A DNA stretch of 64,000 nucleotides from PCC-6802 sp943367755 (GTDB lineage: Bacteria; Cyanobacteriota; Cyanobacteriia; Pseudanabaenales; Pseudanabaenaceae), in NCBI GenBank assembly GCA_943367755.1, contig CALRKB020000017.1, positions 14,171-78,170 of the forward strand. Reading direction: 5' to 3'. Under the pieces are notes generated by a model. The model saw only the letters and a list, made by a program, of their open reading frames with translations, was not told the origin of the DNA and searched no databases. The translations under genes were made by a program, and so were the position numbers. Shown one piece after another: positions 36,701 through 45,445 of this stretch. Within the stretch, counting starts at the first letter, position 1, and each line of letters starts with the position of its first letter.

Positions 36701-38105
36701 TGAGCAAACCCCATAGTTCGTCGCCACATAAAAGCGGTACCAAAATCTTGGCACGGGTCTGGAGGTGGATCAGCAAGTCGCGGTGACAGGCTGACATCTC
36801 AGTTGTGTAGATATCCGGCACGACGCGAATGTGCCCTTGACGATACATCTCTACCCACTCTTGCTTAAAACAGGTATCGTTAATTTGTTCGCCCACCAGC
36901 GACGGCGACGAGTCAGTGGACTCCGCCACGACGACTACCTGTCCGTCGCGATCGCATTGCCAAATATTAACGCGATCGCAGCCCAGCAATTGCCGCACCT
37001 GCTCCACGGTCGTATCCAGAATCATTTGCAAACTCAGGGACGATCGAATTTGCGTAGCGATCGCTGCGACCAATTTCTCCCGCTCTGCCTTAGCCTTGAG
37101 GGAGAGCGTCCGGGCTTCAACTTCCCGCTCTAATTCAATGGTGCGAGTTTCCAGTAGTTCGATTTTCTCTGCTTCTAGCTGCACCACCTTTCCTTTTAAC
37201 ACCTCCGCCAGCTTGTATAGTTCCAATGGGTTGAGGGCTTGTAGCAAACTGGTCTGAGTGACGATGCCCAATAACTCCCCTCGTTCCCCTGTTACAGCCA
37301 ACCTGCGGATCGAGCGTTGTTCCATGATCTGCTGCACCGTCCAGAGCGACTCCTCCGTCTTAACCGCAAAAATCGTCGTACTCATCACTGCCTCTGCCAG
37401 ACAGGTTTCCAGGTTCAAGTCCAATGCCCGAAATTGCACAATATCGCGCTCGGTTAGAATCCCCACCGGGATTTGCAGAGGTTCAGCCTGGTTACCACGG
37501 TTTTGCACGATCATGACGGAACTAACGGAATGTTTTGCCATCAGTTGGGCGATCGCCAGCATCGAACTATTCGGCACAGCACAAATCACCTCGCGGGTCA
37601 TCACCTCAGAGACCAGACGCAACCGCAAAAGATCTGCAGGGCGAGAGGAGTGCCGCAAGCTTTCATTGGTGAGCAGACCCACTACTCGATCCCGATCGTC
37701 CAGAATTGGTATATGGCGAATGCGGTACTGTTGCAGCAGATTAACGGCAAAAAATAAATCGTTGAAGTTAGATTCGTGCAGGGTGATAACTGGATGGATC
37801 ATGACCTCCCGAATCGGTAGATTCCCCAATGCATACTGCTGGGCGCTTAGGTGCACCACATCCCGCTCTGTTAAAATTCCTAGCAGACGATCGTCTTCCA
37901 CCACCAACACGCAGCTCGATCGGGCTTCTAAAAGGAGTGCGTCCAATTGCCTATCCGTAGATTTAGTGGTCTCACAGAGCGTCCGCACGCCACTCATTTT
38001 GGCGATCGCATCCATCACCGTCGTTTCCGGTTCAACTATCAAGGGATCGCGGACGATCGCAGATTTTAGTTCTGATGGGGTAAGAGCCGTAGTACTTGTG
38101 AACAT
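33714..38105 (-). CDS. CBSx4-GAF-PASx4 hybrid histidine kinase with receiver
   Basis: This 1463-residue cytosolic sensor has four CBS motifs in two Bateman modules (about 10-140 and 160-295), each with the GILTERDVV or GLLTNES type signature. It then has a coiled coil, a GAF domain (about 345-500), four PAS domains (about 520-640, 670-780, 790-910, 935-1055), HisKA (LANMSHELRTPLNAILG), an ATPase lobe (DTGIGIASEN, GTGLGLVLVKR) and a receiver (MDIQMPGMDG). CBS pairs usually bind adenine nucleotides, so energy state may be one input. The C-terminal half closely resembles that of the GAF-PAS kinase next to it, so the two are paralogues. Confidence 0.94.
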   Translation of the reverse strand: MFTSTTALTPSELKSAIVRDPLIVEPETTVMDAIAKMSGVRTLCETTKSTDRQLDALLLEARSSCVLVVEDDRLLGILTERDVVHLSAQQYALGNLPIREVMIHPVITLHESNFNDLFFAVNLLQQYRIRHIPILDDRDRVVGLLTNESLRHSSRPADLLRLRLVSEVMTREVICAVPNSSMLAIAQLMAKHSVSSVMIVQNRGNQAEPLQIPVGILTERDIVQFRALDLNLETCLAEAVMSTTIFAVKTEESLWTVQQIMEQRSIRRLAVTGERGELLGIVTQTSLLQALNPLELYKLAEVLKGKVVQLEAEKIELLETRTIELEREVEARTLSLKAKAEREKLVAAIATQIRSSLSLQMILDTTVEQVRQLLGCDRVNIWQCDRDGQVVVVAESTDSSPSLVGEQINDTCFKQEWVEMYRQGHIRVVPDIYTTEMSACHRDLLIHLQTRAKILVPLLCGDELWGLLNASESQHARAWQPEEIELLQALSVQLAIAIQQATTHQQLQEQLIERQQVEVRLRESEQRYITLTAAAPVGIFRTDAEGKSIYSNQRCCEMLGLLPEETTGSGWQQAIHPDDRARVIAETILARQENRPFQLEYRILRPDGTTIWVLGQAVAERDDDGQAIGYVGTITDISERKQAEEALQQLNQDLEVQVAQRTAALQASQATNRTMLEAIPDLLLRLRRDGTCLDYIKPGINAENFLPINNHISEVLPPDLLQKQLQAIEQAIVTRELQVYEHQFLKQDRNIYEEIRVLAINDQEVLAIVRDISDRKRTEKALKQQLAAIEAAIDGIGILQGDTYLYLNKAHLNLFGYERPEELVGKSWRFLYSQKELERFEQEIFPALGRDLAWQGEAIATRKDGTTFTQGLSLTLTDDGLLICVCRDISAQKQVKAQLQSMNEQLMLSHDELAHSITNLQRSNALLTAQQEASFDGILVIDENRQVVAYNQRFLNLWNVPETLVSMGDDRQLIPFALKQLSQPTEFLQKVQYLYDRPQEISHDEISLLDGRTFDRYSAPIYSANEHYGRVWFFRDISDRKRAEAQLQASNEQLAITNLELARANRLKDEFLANMSHELRTPLNAILGMAEGLQEEVFGAINERQIKALQTVERSGSHLLELIDDILDVAKIEAGQITLDCTPTSIAYLCQSSLAFIKQQALRKNIQIEVKLPLDLPDLSIDERRIRQVLLNLLNNAVKFTPRGGRITLEASLKQRPTDPNAVDSPPENYVRIAIIDTGIGIASENITKLFQPFVQIDSALNRQYAGTGLGLVLVKRIVELHSGRVGLVSKLGAGSCFSIDLPYTPSFPIAFEMVAGNKPPTATPELDSIPNSATAAQAPSILLAEDNKANIITISSYLEAKGYRVLLAQNGQEAIHIAKNHQPELILMDIQMPGMDGLKAIAQIRLDPNLVDIPIIALTALAMTGDREKCLEAGANDYLTKPVQLKQLTIAIQQSLARRNII

Positions 38106-38314
38106 TGGCGTGTAGGAGTTTATTCTCTATTATTCCCCTTCTACTAGATGTAAGTTGCTTAAACTGCAAAATTCTTAGGCGTTGGGGGTTTGAGGAACAC
38201 ACCATAATGGAGCGATCTAGCCTCTAACTGCCGCAACAACATACTGACTCGCGCATTTAAAGGGATTATCTCTTTATTCCACAGATTTAGAACACGACCG
38301 TTTATTGAGAGTGT

Positions 38315-39355
38315 TCAGCTAGATGATTGTTGTAGTCTGAAGTCGGCCATTAATGGATCGGTAGTGCCATCCATCCAATCTGCTAAGAAATGAGCGGTAA
38401 TTGGTGCAAGCAGGATGCCATTCCGATAATGACCAGTCGCTAAGCCCAAATTCTTATAAATACTTGCGCCTAATATGGGCATCTCATTCGGCGCAAATGG
38501 GCGAAAACCCCACCAGGTCGATTGGATATTCATATCCGCGATCGCTGGATAAATAGAGATCGCGTTGCTTAAAAGTTGCATGATACCCGCTGCTGTATTG
38601 CCCCCTGTAAAACCAACGTCTTCGACCGTAGCACCAATGACAATCGTGCCATCTTGGCGTGGCACAATGTAGACATTGCTACCAAAAATTACGTGCCGTA
38701 AGCTGCGATCGTGATCGAAAACGGATAACATTTGTCCCTTGCGTGGTGATACAGGTAAAGGCATGAGTTCGCGCGTCCATGCTCCAGTCGCCAGCAAATA
38801 GCGATCCGCTAGCAGCTTGCCCTCACTGGTATCCAGGTGTATGACGCGATCTCCACTCGTAGCAATTTGATAGACATTTGTCCCCTCCAGGACTTTAACG
38901 CCTAGCGATCGCGCGGCTATGACCAAGGCTTCAGCCAAACGGCGATTATCCACCTGTCCATCTTCAGGAAACCACAGAGCACCTGAGATCGCATCACTCA
39001 ACCCCAATTGTCGCTTGTCCAGTTGGGAGCGATCGATGTACTCAGGACGATGTGGCTGTGGCTCCAAAGCAGGGGTTAGAATACCGCAGCACCAATAGCC
39101 GCAGTCTTGATCGGTGATGTGCATGAGCTGGCTAATCCACTCAGGATATAGCTTGCGGCTACGGATACCTAATTCCCTGAAAGAGCCTTCGATCTGTTCC
39201 GCCTCTGGTGCTAGCATACCTGCGGCAGCCCAGGTAGCACCCTGTCCGCATACGCCTCGCTCCACAATGGTTACAGATGCACCACGCAGAGACAGTTCTA
39301 CCGCCGTTGCCAGACCAATTACACCGCCACCAACGATCAAAACGCTACTCATCAA
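38315..39355 (-). CDS. thiO: Glycine oxidase ThiO
   Basis: The 346-residue FAD enzyme oxidises glycine to the imine used for the thiamin thiazole ring. It has the dinucleotide-binding motif VLIVGGGVIGLATAVELSLRG, GATWAAAGMLAPEAE, the flavin-contact segment LPVSPRKGQML and the C-terminal LGLATGHYRNGILLAPIT typical of DAO-fold ThiO. In many cyanobacteria ThiO is fused to ThiG; here the frame ends before any ThiG domain, so it is the standalone form. It is leftward and separate from its neighbours. Confidence 0.93.
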   Translation of the reverse strand: MMSSVLIVGGGVIGLATAVELSLRGASVTIVERGVCGQGATWAAAGMLAPEAEQIEGSFRELGIRSRKLYPEWISQLMHITDQDCGYWCCGILTPALEPQPHRPEYIDRSQLDKRQLGLSDAISGALWFPEDGQVDNRRLAEALVIAARSLGVKVLEGTNVYQIATSGDRVIHLDTSEGKLLADRYLLATGAWTRELMPLPVSPRKGQMLSVFDHDRSLRHVIFGSNVYIVPRQDGTIVIGATVEDVGFTGGNTAAGIMQLLSNAISIYPAIADMNIQSTWWGFRPFAPNEMPILGASIYKNLGLATGHYRNGILLAPITAHFLADWMDGTTDPLMADFRLQQSSS

Positions 39356-39486
39356 AAAATCTCTTGCTATAACCCAGACTCAATTTGAGTATATTATCTC
39401 ACATGGAGATCTTGGAATCGCTAAGGCAGTTCAGGCACAAGATTTATAGATAAAGACTTTGAGATCGGCTATCTAGTTGTTGTAGT

Positions 39487-40080
39487 TTAGTTATTGTTGT
39501 AATAGACAATTGGCTGAAATGCTGGTGGAATTTCCACATCTGTAGTCGCTTCATCTGAGATAATCTTCAAATTACCCTCTACTAAAGCAAACTTAGTGAT
39601 GCCTGTTGATGAAACCAAAAACCTAGGCCCTCTAATCGTTCTGACATCAACAATACTCGTAACATTCGCAAACGCAGTCTTACGATCCGGAGAGACTCTT
39701 ACCTTAACATCATAGTAAAGGAAGTCGTAGCTATCGGTGCTGATAAAATTTTGTTGAATATAGCTGCGCTGCTGTTCTAGTCGTTTCAGGCGCACCACTT
39801 CTTGGCTTACTTTACCAGCCTTCAAGGTGCGCACCGTATTCACAGAAACTGCAAAGGGAGCTAAAAACTGGGTGACTCCATCAACGTCTTTGCGCTCAGT
39901 TGCCACCATCATGTCGTTGAAAATTTGCTTGATTTCGTCTTCGCCGATCGTGCGATCGCTGCGATCGGGAGTCTCAACAAACAGTTGCTTGTTTTTTTCT
40001 ACAGCAATAGCTGGTGTTAGACAAGCCAGTCCAACCGTCAAAATAGCTGGTATAACTCCAGCTAGCCACCCAAACTTCAT
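39487..40080 (-). CDS. Secreted protein of unknown function
   Basis: The 197-residue protein starts with a clear signal peptide (MKFGWLAGVIPAILTVGLACLTPAIA, likely cut after about residue 26). The mature part begins with a helix containing EDEIKQIFNDMMVATERKDVDGVTQFL and continues with beta strands, a plan that suggests an NTF2/SnoaL-like cone fold. No catalytic residues are evident. It diverges from the GET3/ArsA gene and is followed by thiO. Exported to the periplasm by inference; function unknown. Confidence 0.65.
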   Translation of the reverse strand: MKFGWLAGVIPAILTVGLACLTPAIAVEKNKQLFVETPDRSDRTIGEDEIKQIFNDMMVATERKDVDGVTQFLAPFAVSVNTVRTLKAGKVSQEVVRLKRLEQQRSYIQQNFISTDSYDFLYYDVKVRVSPDRKTAFANVTSIVDVRTIRGPRFLVSSTGITKFALVEGNLKIISDEATTDVEIPPAFQPIVYYNNN

Positions 40081-40295
40081 GGTTCACTCCCTATAATTCG
40101 CTAAAATCACACTTTAATGAGCATACCTCAAAATATTGAGGGGGAAATAGGTGTTTATGGCGTTTTGAGCCTGCGTCTTTACTGCGCGATCTAAGGCGAT
40201 CGCTCCCTCACTCCAGTTCCATACCAGAAGACAAAGTCTGGCAAGTGCTAAAATATGAGAACGGATGTAAAGTTTTTTAAACAAATAATTAAGAA

Positions 40296-41489
40296 ATGCG
40301 AATTATTTTAATGACGGGTAAAGGTGGTGTCGGCAAAACATCCGTAGCAGCAGCTACTGGGTTGCGCAGTGCCGAACTTGGCTATAAGACTTTGGTGCTC
40401 AGTACAGATCCAGCCCACTCCCTTGCCGATAGCTTTGATATGGAGTTAGGACATGAACCTCGCCAGGTACGACCAAATCTATGGGGAGCAGAATTAGATG
40501 CCCTGCGGGAGCTAGAGGGCAATTGGGGGGCAGTTAAGCGCTACATTAGCGAAGTTTTACAGGCTAGGGGGCTAGAGGGTGTCCAAGCTGAAGAGTTGGC
40601 AATTTTGCCAGGTATGGATGAGATCTTTGGCTTAGTGAGAGTTAAACGCCATTACGATGCTAAAGATTTTGAAGTTCTGATTATCGATTCAGCTCCAACT
40701 GGGACTGCGCTGAGACTGCTATCGCTACCCGAAGTTGCAGGTTGGTACATGCGCAAATTTTATAAGCCTTTGCAAGGTATGGCACAGGTACTCAGTCCGG
40801 TATTCGAACCAATTTTCAAACGTGTCACAGGCTTCTCGTTACCAAATAAGGATGTGATGGATGCCCCTTACGAATTTTATGAAGAACTAGAGGCACTAGA
40901 GAAAGTATTAACAGACAATACCACCACCACCGTTCGCCTGGTCACCAATCCCGAAAAAATGGTGATTAAGGAATCTTTGAGAGCACATTCTTATCTCAGT
41001 CTCTATAATGTAGCAACAGATTTGGTGATTGCCAATCGCATTATTCCCGATACGATTCAAGATCCATTTTTCCAAGCTTGGAAAGAATCACAGAAGGAAT
41101 ATTGTAAACAAATCCACACTGATTTTCATCCTCTGCCTGTTAAAGAGATTCCTTTATTCTCTGAAGAGATGTGTGGCTTGGCAGCTTTAGAAAGGCTTAA
41201 AGATATCCTTTATGGTGACGAAGATCCAACCCAAGTTTACTATAAAGAGACCACAATGCGAGTAGTGGAGGAAAATGGAGAATATCGCCTCGATCTTTAT
41301 TTGCCAGGTGTTCCCAAAGAGAAGATCGAACTTACCAAGACTGCAGACGAATTAAATATTCGCATTGGTAACCATCGTCGCAATCTGGTATTACCCCAGG
41401 CATTATCTTTACTACAAACATCAGGTGCCAAGATGGAAGATGACTATCTTAAAATTCGTTTTACTGCCCCTGTTGCTTTAGGGAAATAA
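40296..41489 (+). CDS. GET3/ArsA-family ATPase with alpha-crystallin tail
   Basis: The 397-residue ATPase has the deviant P-loop GKGGVGKTS at 8-16, a switch I DPAHSLADSFD, switch II IIDSAPTGTALRLLSLPE and the A-loop region near VTNPEKMVIKE. The last 90 residues (MRVVEENGEYRLDLYLPGVPKEKIELTKTADELNIRIG) form an Hsp20/alpha-crystallin-like domain found in chloroplast-type and cyanobacterial GET3 paralogues. No metal-binding cysteine triad of arsenite-exporting ArsA is seen. It probably handles membrane proteins rather than arsenite. A strong hairpin follows the stop. Confidence 0.9.
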   Translation: MRIILMTGKGGVGKTSVAAATGLRSAELGYKTLVLSTDPAHSLADSFDMELGHEPRQVRPNLWGAELDALRELEGNWGAVKRYISEVLQARGLEGVQAEELAILPGMDEIFGLVRVKRHYDAKDFEVLIIDSAPTGTALRLLSLPEVAGWYMRKFYKPLQGMAQVLSPVFEPIFKRVTGFSLPNKDVMDAPYEFYEELEALEKVLTDNTTTTVRLVTNPEKMVIKESLRAHSYLSLYNVATDLVIANRIIPDTIQDPFFQAWKESQKEYCKQIHTDFHPLPVKEIPLFSEEMCGLAALERLKDILYGDEDPTQVYYKETTMRVVEENGEYRLDLYLPGVPKEKIELTKTADELNIRIGNHRRNLVLPQALSLLQTSGAKMEDDYLKIRFTAPVALGK

Positions 41490-41494
41490 GGTCT

Positions 41495-41527
41495 CAGTAA
41501 AGACCTGTCATTGGCAAGTCTTTACTG
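41495..41527. terminator. Bidirectional terminator hairpin
   Basis: CAGTAAAGAC and GTCTTTACTG pair perfectly across a 13-base loop. The hairpin begins 5 bases after the GET3/ArsA stop and lies before the convergent phytyltransferase stop, so it can serve both transcripts. Confidence 0.75.
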
Positions 41528-41572
41528 CATAAACCGATATGGAAAAAAGTCTTTGCTCTCTTTGTATACAAC

Positions 41573-42493
41573 TCAATATTTGAGAATACAGGCTAACGGA
41601 AAGATCATATATTCCAAGTAAAATAGCTTCCAAATAAATTGATAGAAAGCAGAGATCGAAGCGCGATCGCTTAAATTTACTTGCATGCTACGCCACCACA
41701 TTGCGATCGCCAAACTGACATGACTAATGGCAATTATTGGGATATTAATACTGGTAATCAAACTAGATAGACTAACTAAAATAGTTCCAAGATAGAGCCA
41801 TACTAGGATTTGCCTAGAGAGATTGAAAACCGCAGCTTGTCCCAAAATAATCGATAGCGTAGCGATATTGAATTTGGCATCACCTTCTGTGTCTGGCATG
41901 TCCTTAAAAATGGCGATCACATATGTGAATATCAGCACAAAAACAGTCAATAACCAAATCTCATTGGGAATATGGGAGCTTTGATTCAAGAACTGATTAA
42001 AGTGCAAAAATAAGCCCAAATTAATTACGACACCGCGCACGACAAATATACAGAGCGATGCCCAGAACGGGAATTGTTTCAAGCGAATGGGAGGCAATGA
42101 GTAAACTGTCCCAATCAGCAAACTGGCAATTACCGTCAAAGCTAAAAATATACCTTGCCACAAGGCGATCGCCGTCGCCACTATTCCTGCCACCAACACG
42201 ATAATTTTGCCTTCCTGGGTTGAAAACGCACCGGAAGCAAGCGGTAAATGCGGCTTATTAATCTTGTCAATGGCAATATCTTCTAGTTGATTTAGCCCCA
42301 CAATATAGACATTGCCGCATAGGCAGGCAACTATTACCCACACTAAACTTGAGAAGGATGAGGACAGTTCAGAATGACCCTGACTCCAGGCGATCGCAAA
42401 TAGAGCGATCGCACTTAAGCTCGTCCCAATAACAGTATGTGGACGGCTAAATTGCCAAAGAGCGGCTAATTTTGAGGCGATCGGGAATTGCAC
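41573..42493 (-). CDS. hpt: Homogentisate phytyltransferase (tocopherol pathway)
   Basis: The 306-residue UbiA-family membrane prenyltransferase has the first aspartate motif NQLEDIAIDKINKP (68-81), a second motif KDMPDTEGD and about nine helices. The opening WQFSRPHTVIGTSLS and the LYCIFVVRGVVINLG-like segment resemble Synechocystis Slr1736, which joins homogentisate and phytyl diphosphate in vitamin E synthesis. A related enzyme acting on another polyprenyl acceptor cannot be excluded. It is the last gene of a leftward run with mnmA, livF and the Rpn gene. Confidence 0.9.
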   Translation of the reverse strand: MQFPIASKLAALWQFSRPHTVIGTSLSAIALFAIAWSQGHSELSSSFSSLVWVIVACLCGNVYIVGLNQLEDIAIDKINKPHLPLASGAFSTQEGKIIVLVAGIVATAIALWQGIFLALTVIASLLIGTVYSLPPIRLKQFPFWASLCIFVVRGVVINLGLFLHFNQFLNQSSHIPNEIWLLTVFVLIFTYVIAIFKDMPDTEGDAKFNIATLSIILGQAAVFNLSRQILVWLYLGTILVSLSSLITSINIPIIAISHVSLAIAMWWRSMQVNLSDRASISAFYQFIWKLFYLEYMIFPLACILKY

Positions 42494-42541
42494 AAATTAA
42501 ATGTTAAGCGATATCATTTGTAGAAAACAGCATGACACGCT

Positions 42542-43402
42542 TTACGCATTGTCATGCAACCAGGTTTCGAGATCACTAGTACTGGCAAAATCCAGTAACA
42601 CTTCAGTTAGGTTCTCTAATTGAGGTGTAGTAAGTTTCTCAACTTGTGACTTTAGCTCAGGTGTTATCTGTCCAAACTTTCTTAATAGCTGGCGCAGAAT
42701 AGCTTTTTGCATACCTTGCTGCATACCTTGCTGTATACCCTCTTGCATACCCTCTTGCTTAGCATCCTGATAAACACGCGTATGCTTTAGATCGTCTAAT
42801 GTAAACATTGCCTCAATCTCCTGACGGCTTAGTTGTGGAAATTTGTAGACCAATACCGTTTCTATAAATTTTACTACTTCCTCTTGCAGGAGCGGATTAG
42901 CCTCTCGCTTTACCTGCACTGATAATTGTTTGGCTAGCTCAGGTGCTTTTACCTCCGAAGCGAGGATCAACTTTACGATCATAATTCCTAGAGAAGTCGT
43001 TTCTCGCTCTAGCCAATCCTCAAGATAGACTCGCACAATTCGCTTACTAGCAAAGAACTCCTGATACTGACGCAATTCACCAGGGTCATAGCTGCGCCGC
43101 GCAAAAATTGCCACTGCTTGCCAGTCCTGTTCTGGTTGATACTGATTCAGGTACATGGAAATTTCTGCAATCAATGCCCAGTAGAAATCATGTTTGTGCT
43201 GGAACTGTATCTCTGCAAAGATAATTGGCTTTTCAGTAGCCTCTGACAAGAATAAGCCATCAAACCGAAAGGCTTTCTCTTTGACTTCCACAGAGACAAA
43301 CTTATAGCCCTCTGCGGCAGTAGTTGGCTGCTCAATTAGCTCGAACAACAGGGAGTGGAAAGTCTGAAAGAGTTGATAGAAAAGCGTGTCTGTTCTCATC
43401 AC
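42542..43402 (-). CDS. Rpn-family PD-(D/E)XK nuclease with DUF4351 tail
   Basis: The 286-residue protein has a DUF2887/Rpn nuclease core: TDTLFYQLFQTFHSLLFELI, FRFDGLFL (Asp48) and IIFAEIQFQHKHDFYW (Glu64, Gln66), then YRR-type strands. After a Gln/Met/Gly repeat near residue 215-235 (QEG or QQG every four residues) comes a C-terminal helical unit like DUF4351. Rpn proteins of E. coli promote RecA-independent recombination; those of cyanobacteria are numerous and uncharacterised. Its start overlaps the livF stop by 4 bases, so it should be translated with that gene. Confidence 0.85.
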   Translation of the reverse strand: MMRTDTLFYQLFQTFHSLLFELIEQPTTAAEGYKFVSVEVKEKAFRFDGLFLSEATEKPIIFAEIQFQHKHDFYWALIAEISMYLNQYQPEQDWQAVAIFARRSYDPGELRQYQEFFASKRIVRVYLEDWLERETTSLGIMIVKLILASEVKAPELAKQLSVQVKREANPLLQEEVVKFIETVLVYKFPQLSRQEIEAMFTLDDLKHTRVYQDAKQEGMQEGIQQGMQQGMQKAILRQLLRKFGQITPELKSQVEKLTTPQLENLTEVLLDFASTSDLETWLHDNA

Positions 43403-44181
43403 AAATCTGCTTTTGATTCAACATTATCAGTAGTGGGTGATTTGAGGTGCCCAACACCGAGATATAACTCACCAATTTTGGGGTCGTTGAGCAGATCTGT
43501 ACCTTTACCTTCAAAGCGATCGCGCCCTGAGTCAAGTACATAACCGCGATCGGCGATCGATAAAGCTTTACGTGCATTTTGCTCTACCAGTACAATTGCC
43601 GTACCAGCTTGATTAATGCGCTGGATCAGATCGAAAATATCCTGTACCAAAATGGGAGACAGAGCCGCTGAAGGCTCATCCAGGATTAGCAACTTGGGGT
43701 CTAGCATCAGCGCTCTGCCCATCGCTAGCATTTGACGTTCGCCACCGGACAGCGTACCTGCGCGCTGCTTTTGTCGTTTTGCTAATGCCGGAAAAACATC
43801 ATAGACTTTTTGCTTGAGCGATTTAATTTCACCCTTTGCCAGATATGCACCCATATCCAGATTCTCGGCGATCGAGAGGGAGGGAAACACATTCGCGATT
43901 TGCGGTACATAGCCCATGCCTAACCGCACGACCCGATCGGGCTGCACACCTGTAATAGGTTGTTGCTGGAAGATAACTTCACCAGAGCGTATGGGTACCA
44001 ACCCAAAAATTGTCTTTGCTAGTGTGGATTTACCTGCACCATTAGCACCAATAACCGCAATTAGTTCACCTGAGCGCACTGAGAGATTAATACCCTGCAA
44101 AATATCAACTCCCTCCACATAGCCAGCGAAAACATCTTTAACGGTTAGTAAGGGTTGCTGTGAAGGTTGGGGAGAATTCAT
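43399..44181 (-). CDS. livF: Branched-chain/neutral amino acid ABC ATPase (LivF/NatE)
   Basis: The 260-residue ATPase has Walker A GANGAGKST at 45-53, the GMGYVPQIANVFPSLSIAENL Q-loop region, signature LSGGERQ, Walker B LLILDEPSAALSP and the LVEQNARKAL H-loop segment typical of LivF. In cyanobacteria this subunit serves the N-I type neutral amino acid uptake system (NatE). The partner permease and binding-protein genes are not in the window, which is common for scattered nat genes. It lies 27 bases after mnmA and overlaps the Rpn gene by 4 bases. Confidence 0.92.
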   Translation of the reverse strand: MNSPQPSQQPLLTVKDVFAGYVEGVDILQGINLSVRSGELIAVIGANGAGKSTLAKTIFGLVPIRSGEVIFQQQPITGVQPDRVVRLGMGYVPQIANVFPSLSIAENLDMGAYLAKGEIKSLKQKVYDVFPALAKRQKQRAGTLSGGERQMLAMGRALMLDPKLLILDEPSAALSPILVQDIFDLIQRINQAGTAIVLVEQNARKALSIADRGYVLDSGRDRFEGKGTDLLNDPKIGELYLGVGHLKSPTTDNVESKADL

Positions 44182-44208
44182 AGGTGACTAAAGAATAATT
44201 CTTTGATT

Positions 44209-45291
44209 TTACACATCACCTGATCGCATTTCTTCACCAGGCTCGATCAGACCGCCAGCCAGCAATAGATCGTCTGCATACCAGACGGCAGCCTGTCCCG
44301 GTGTAATGCTAAATTGGGGCTCATCAAAAATGATGCGGGCACGATCACTGTTATCCATCGGTACAATCGTGGCGATCGCAGGCGGAGTGCGATAGCGAAT
44401 TTGTACAGCAGCGCGAATGGGGTTCTCGGTTGGTGGCATTGATACCCAATTGATTTGCGAGACCGTACATTCGCGATCCTGCGCTGCATCGCGATCGCCC
44501 ACTATGACTTCATTCTTGCCAGGATGGATTGCTACTACATACAACGGATGCGCTGCCGCTACACCCAAACCCTTGCGCTGGCCGATTGTGTAGTGGTGCG
44601 TACCGTCGTGCTCGCCCAAAATATTGCCCTGTGTATCAACGATATTACCTTTGCGAGCAGTGATGTACTTGTCCAGGAAATCCCGCATGGAGCCATGTGA
44701 CTCAACCAGGCAAAGATCCTGGCTTTCTGGTTTATCTGCCGTAGCAAGGCCAAATTCTGTCGCGATCTGTCGCGTTTCGACTTTAGTGCGATCGCCCAAG
44801 GGAAACACACAGCGACCTAGCTCTTCTTGGGGTACTTCATAGAGGAAATAGGATTGATCCTTCGTAGAATCGACAGCACGGCGGAGTTGATAGCGGCCTG
44901 ATTCGCGATCGTAGTTTATGCGTGCATAGTGGCCTGTCGCAATTTTTTCAATACCTAAAGTCTCTTGGGCATATTGCAGCATGGGCCCAAACTTAACGGC
45001 TTTGTTACAGCGCGAACAGGGTAAAGGCGTACTGCCAGACGCATAGCCAGTTACAAGGTAGTTGATAATATTCTGCTCGAAGACATCGCGGCTATCGACA
45101 ATTTCGTGGAGAATGCCCAACTGTTCGCAAATGCGAGCTGCATCCACCATGCCCTCCGAACAGCATTGCCCCTTGCCACGCATTAACCACAGCGTTAAGC
45201 CTGTGACATCATAGCCCTGTCTGTGCAAAAGCGCTGCTGCCACAGAGCTATCCACACCACCAGATAAACCAACTACTACCTTTTCTGCCAT
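44209..45291 (-). CDS. mnmA: tRNA-specific 2-thiouridylase MnmA
   Basis: The enzyme (about 360 residues from ATG 45291) makes s2U34 in tRNA Lys, Glu and Gln. It has the PP-loop VVGLSGGVDSSVAAALL, the first catalytic cysteine in LPCSRCNKAVKFGPM, KDQSYFLYEV, the second cysteine in ESQDLCLVES, and HYTIGQRKGLGV before the C-terminal barrel. The upstream TTG start is rejected because it adds 15 residues outside the family. It heads a leftward run with livF 27 bases downstream. Confidence 0.96.
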   Translation of the reverse strand: MAEKVVVGLSGGVDSSVAAALLHRQGYDVTGLTLWLMRGKGQCCSEGMVDAARICEQLGILHEIVDSRDVFEQNIINYLVTGYASGSTPLPCSRCNKAVKFGPMLQYAQETLGIEKIATGHYARINYDRESGRYQLRRAVDSTKDQSYFLYEVPQEELGRCVFPLGDRTKVETRQIATEFGLATADKPESQDLCLVESHGSMRDFLDKYITARKGNIVDTQGNILGEHDGTHHYTIGQRKGLGVAAAHPLYVVAIHPGKNEVIVGDRDAAQDRECTVSQINWVSMPPTENPIRAAVQIRYRTPPAIATIVPMDNSDRARIIFDEPQFSITPGQAAVWYADDLLLAGGLIEPGEEMRSGDV

Positions 45292-45445
45292 GACTTTAAA
45301 TCGCGCCCTAGAATAAACGGGCGACAAGATCGACAATACATATTCACTTTAGCTCATTCCTAAGACAGTCAGGCTATGCGCACCATTTTCTAAACCATGC
45401 GTATGTATGGCAGAATAAATTCAACCTCATTAATGCAGGAAAGCC

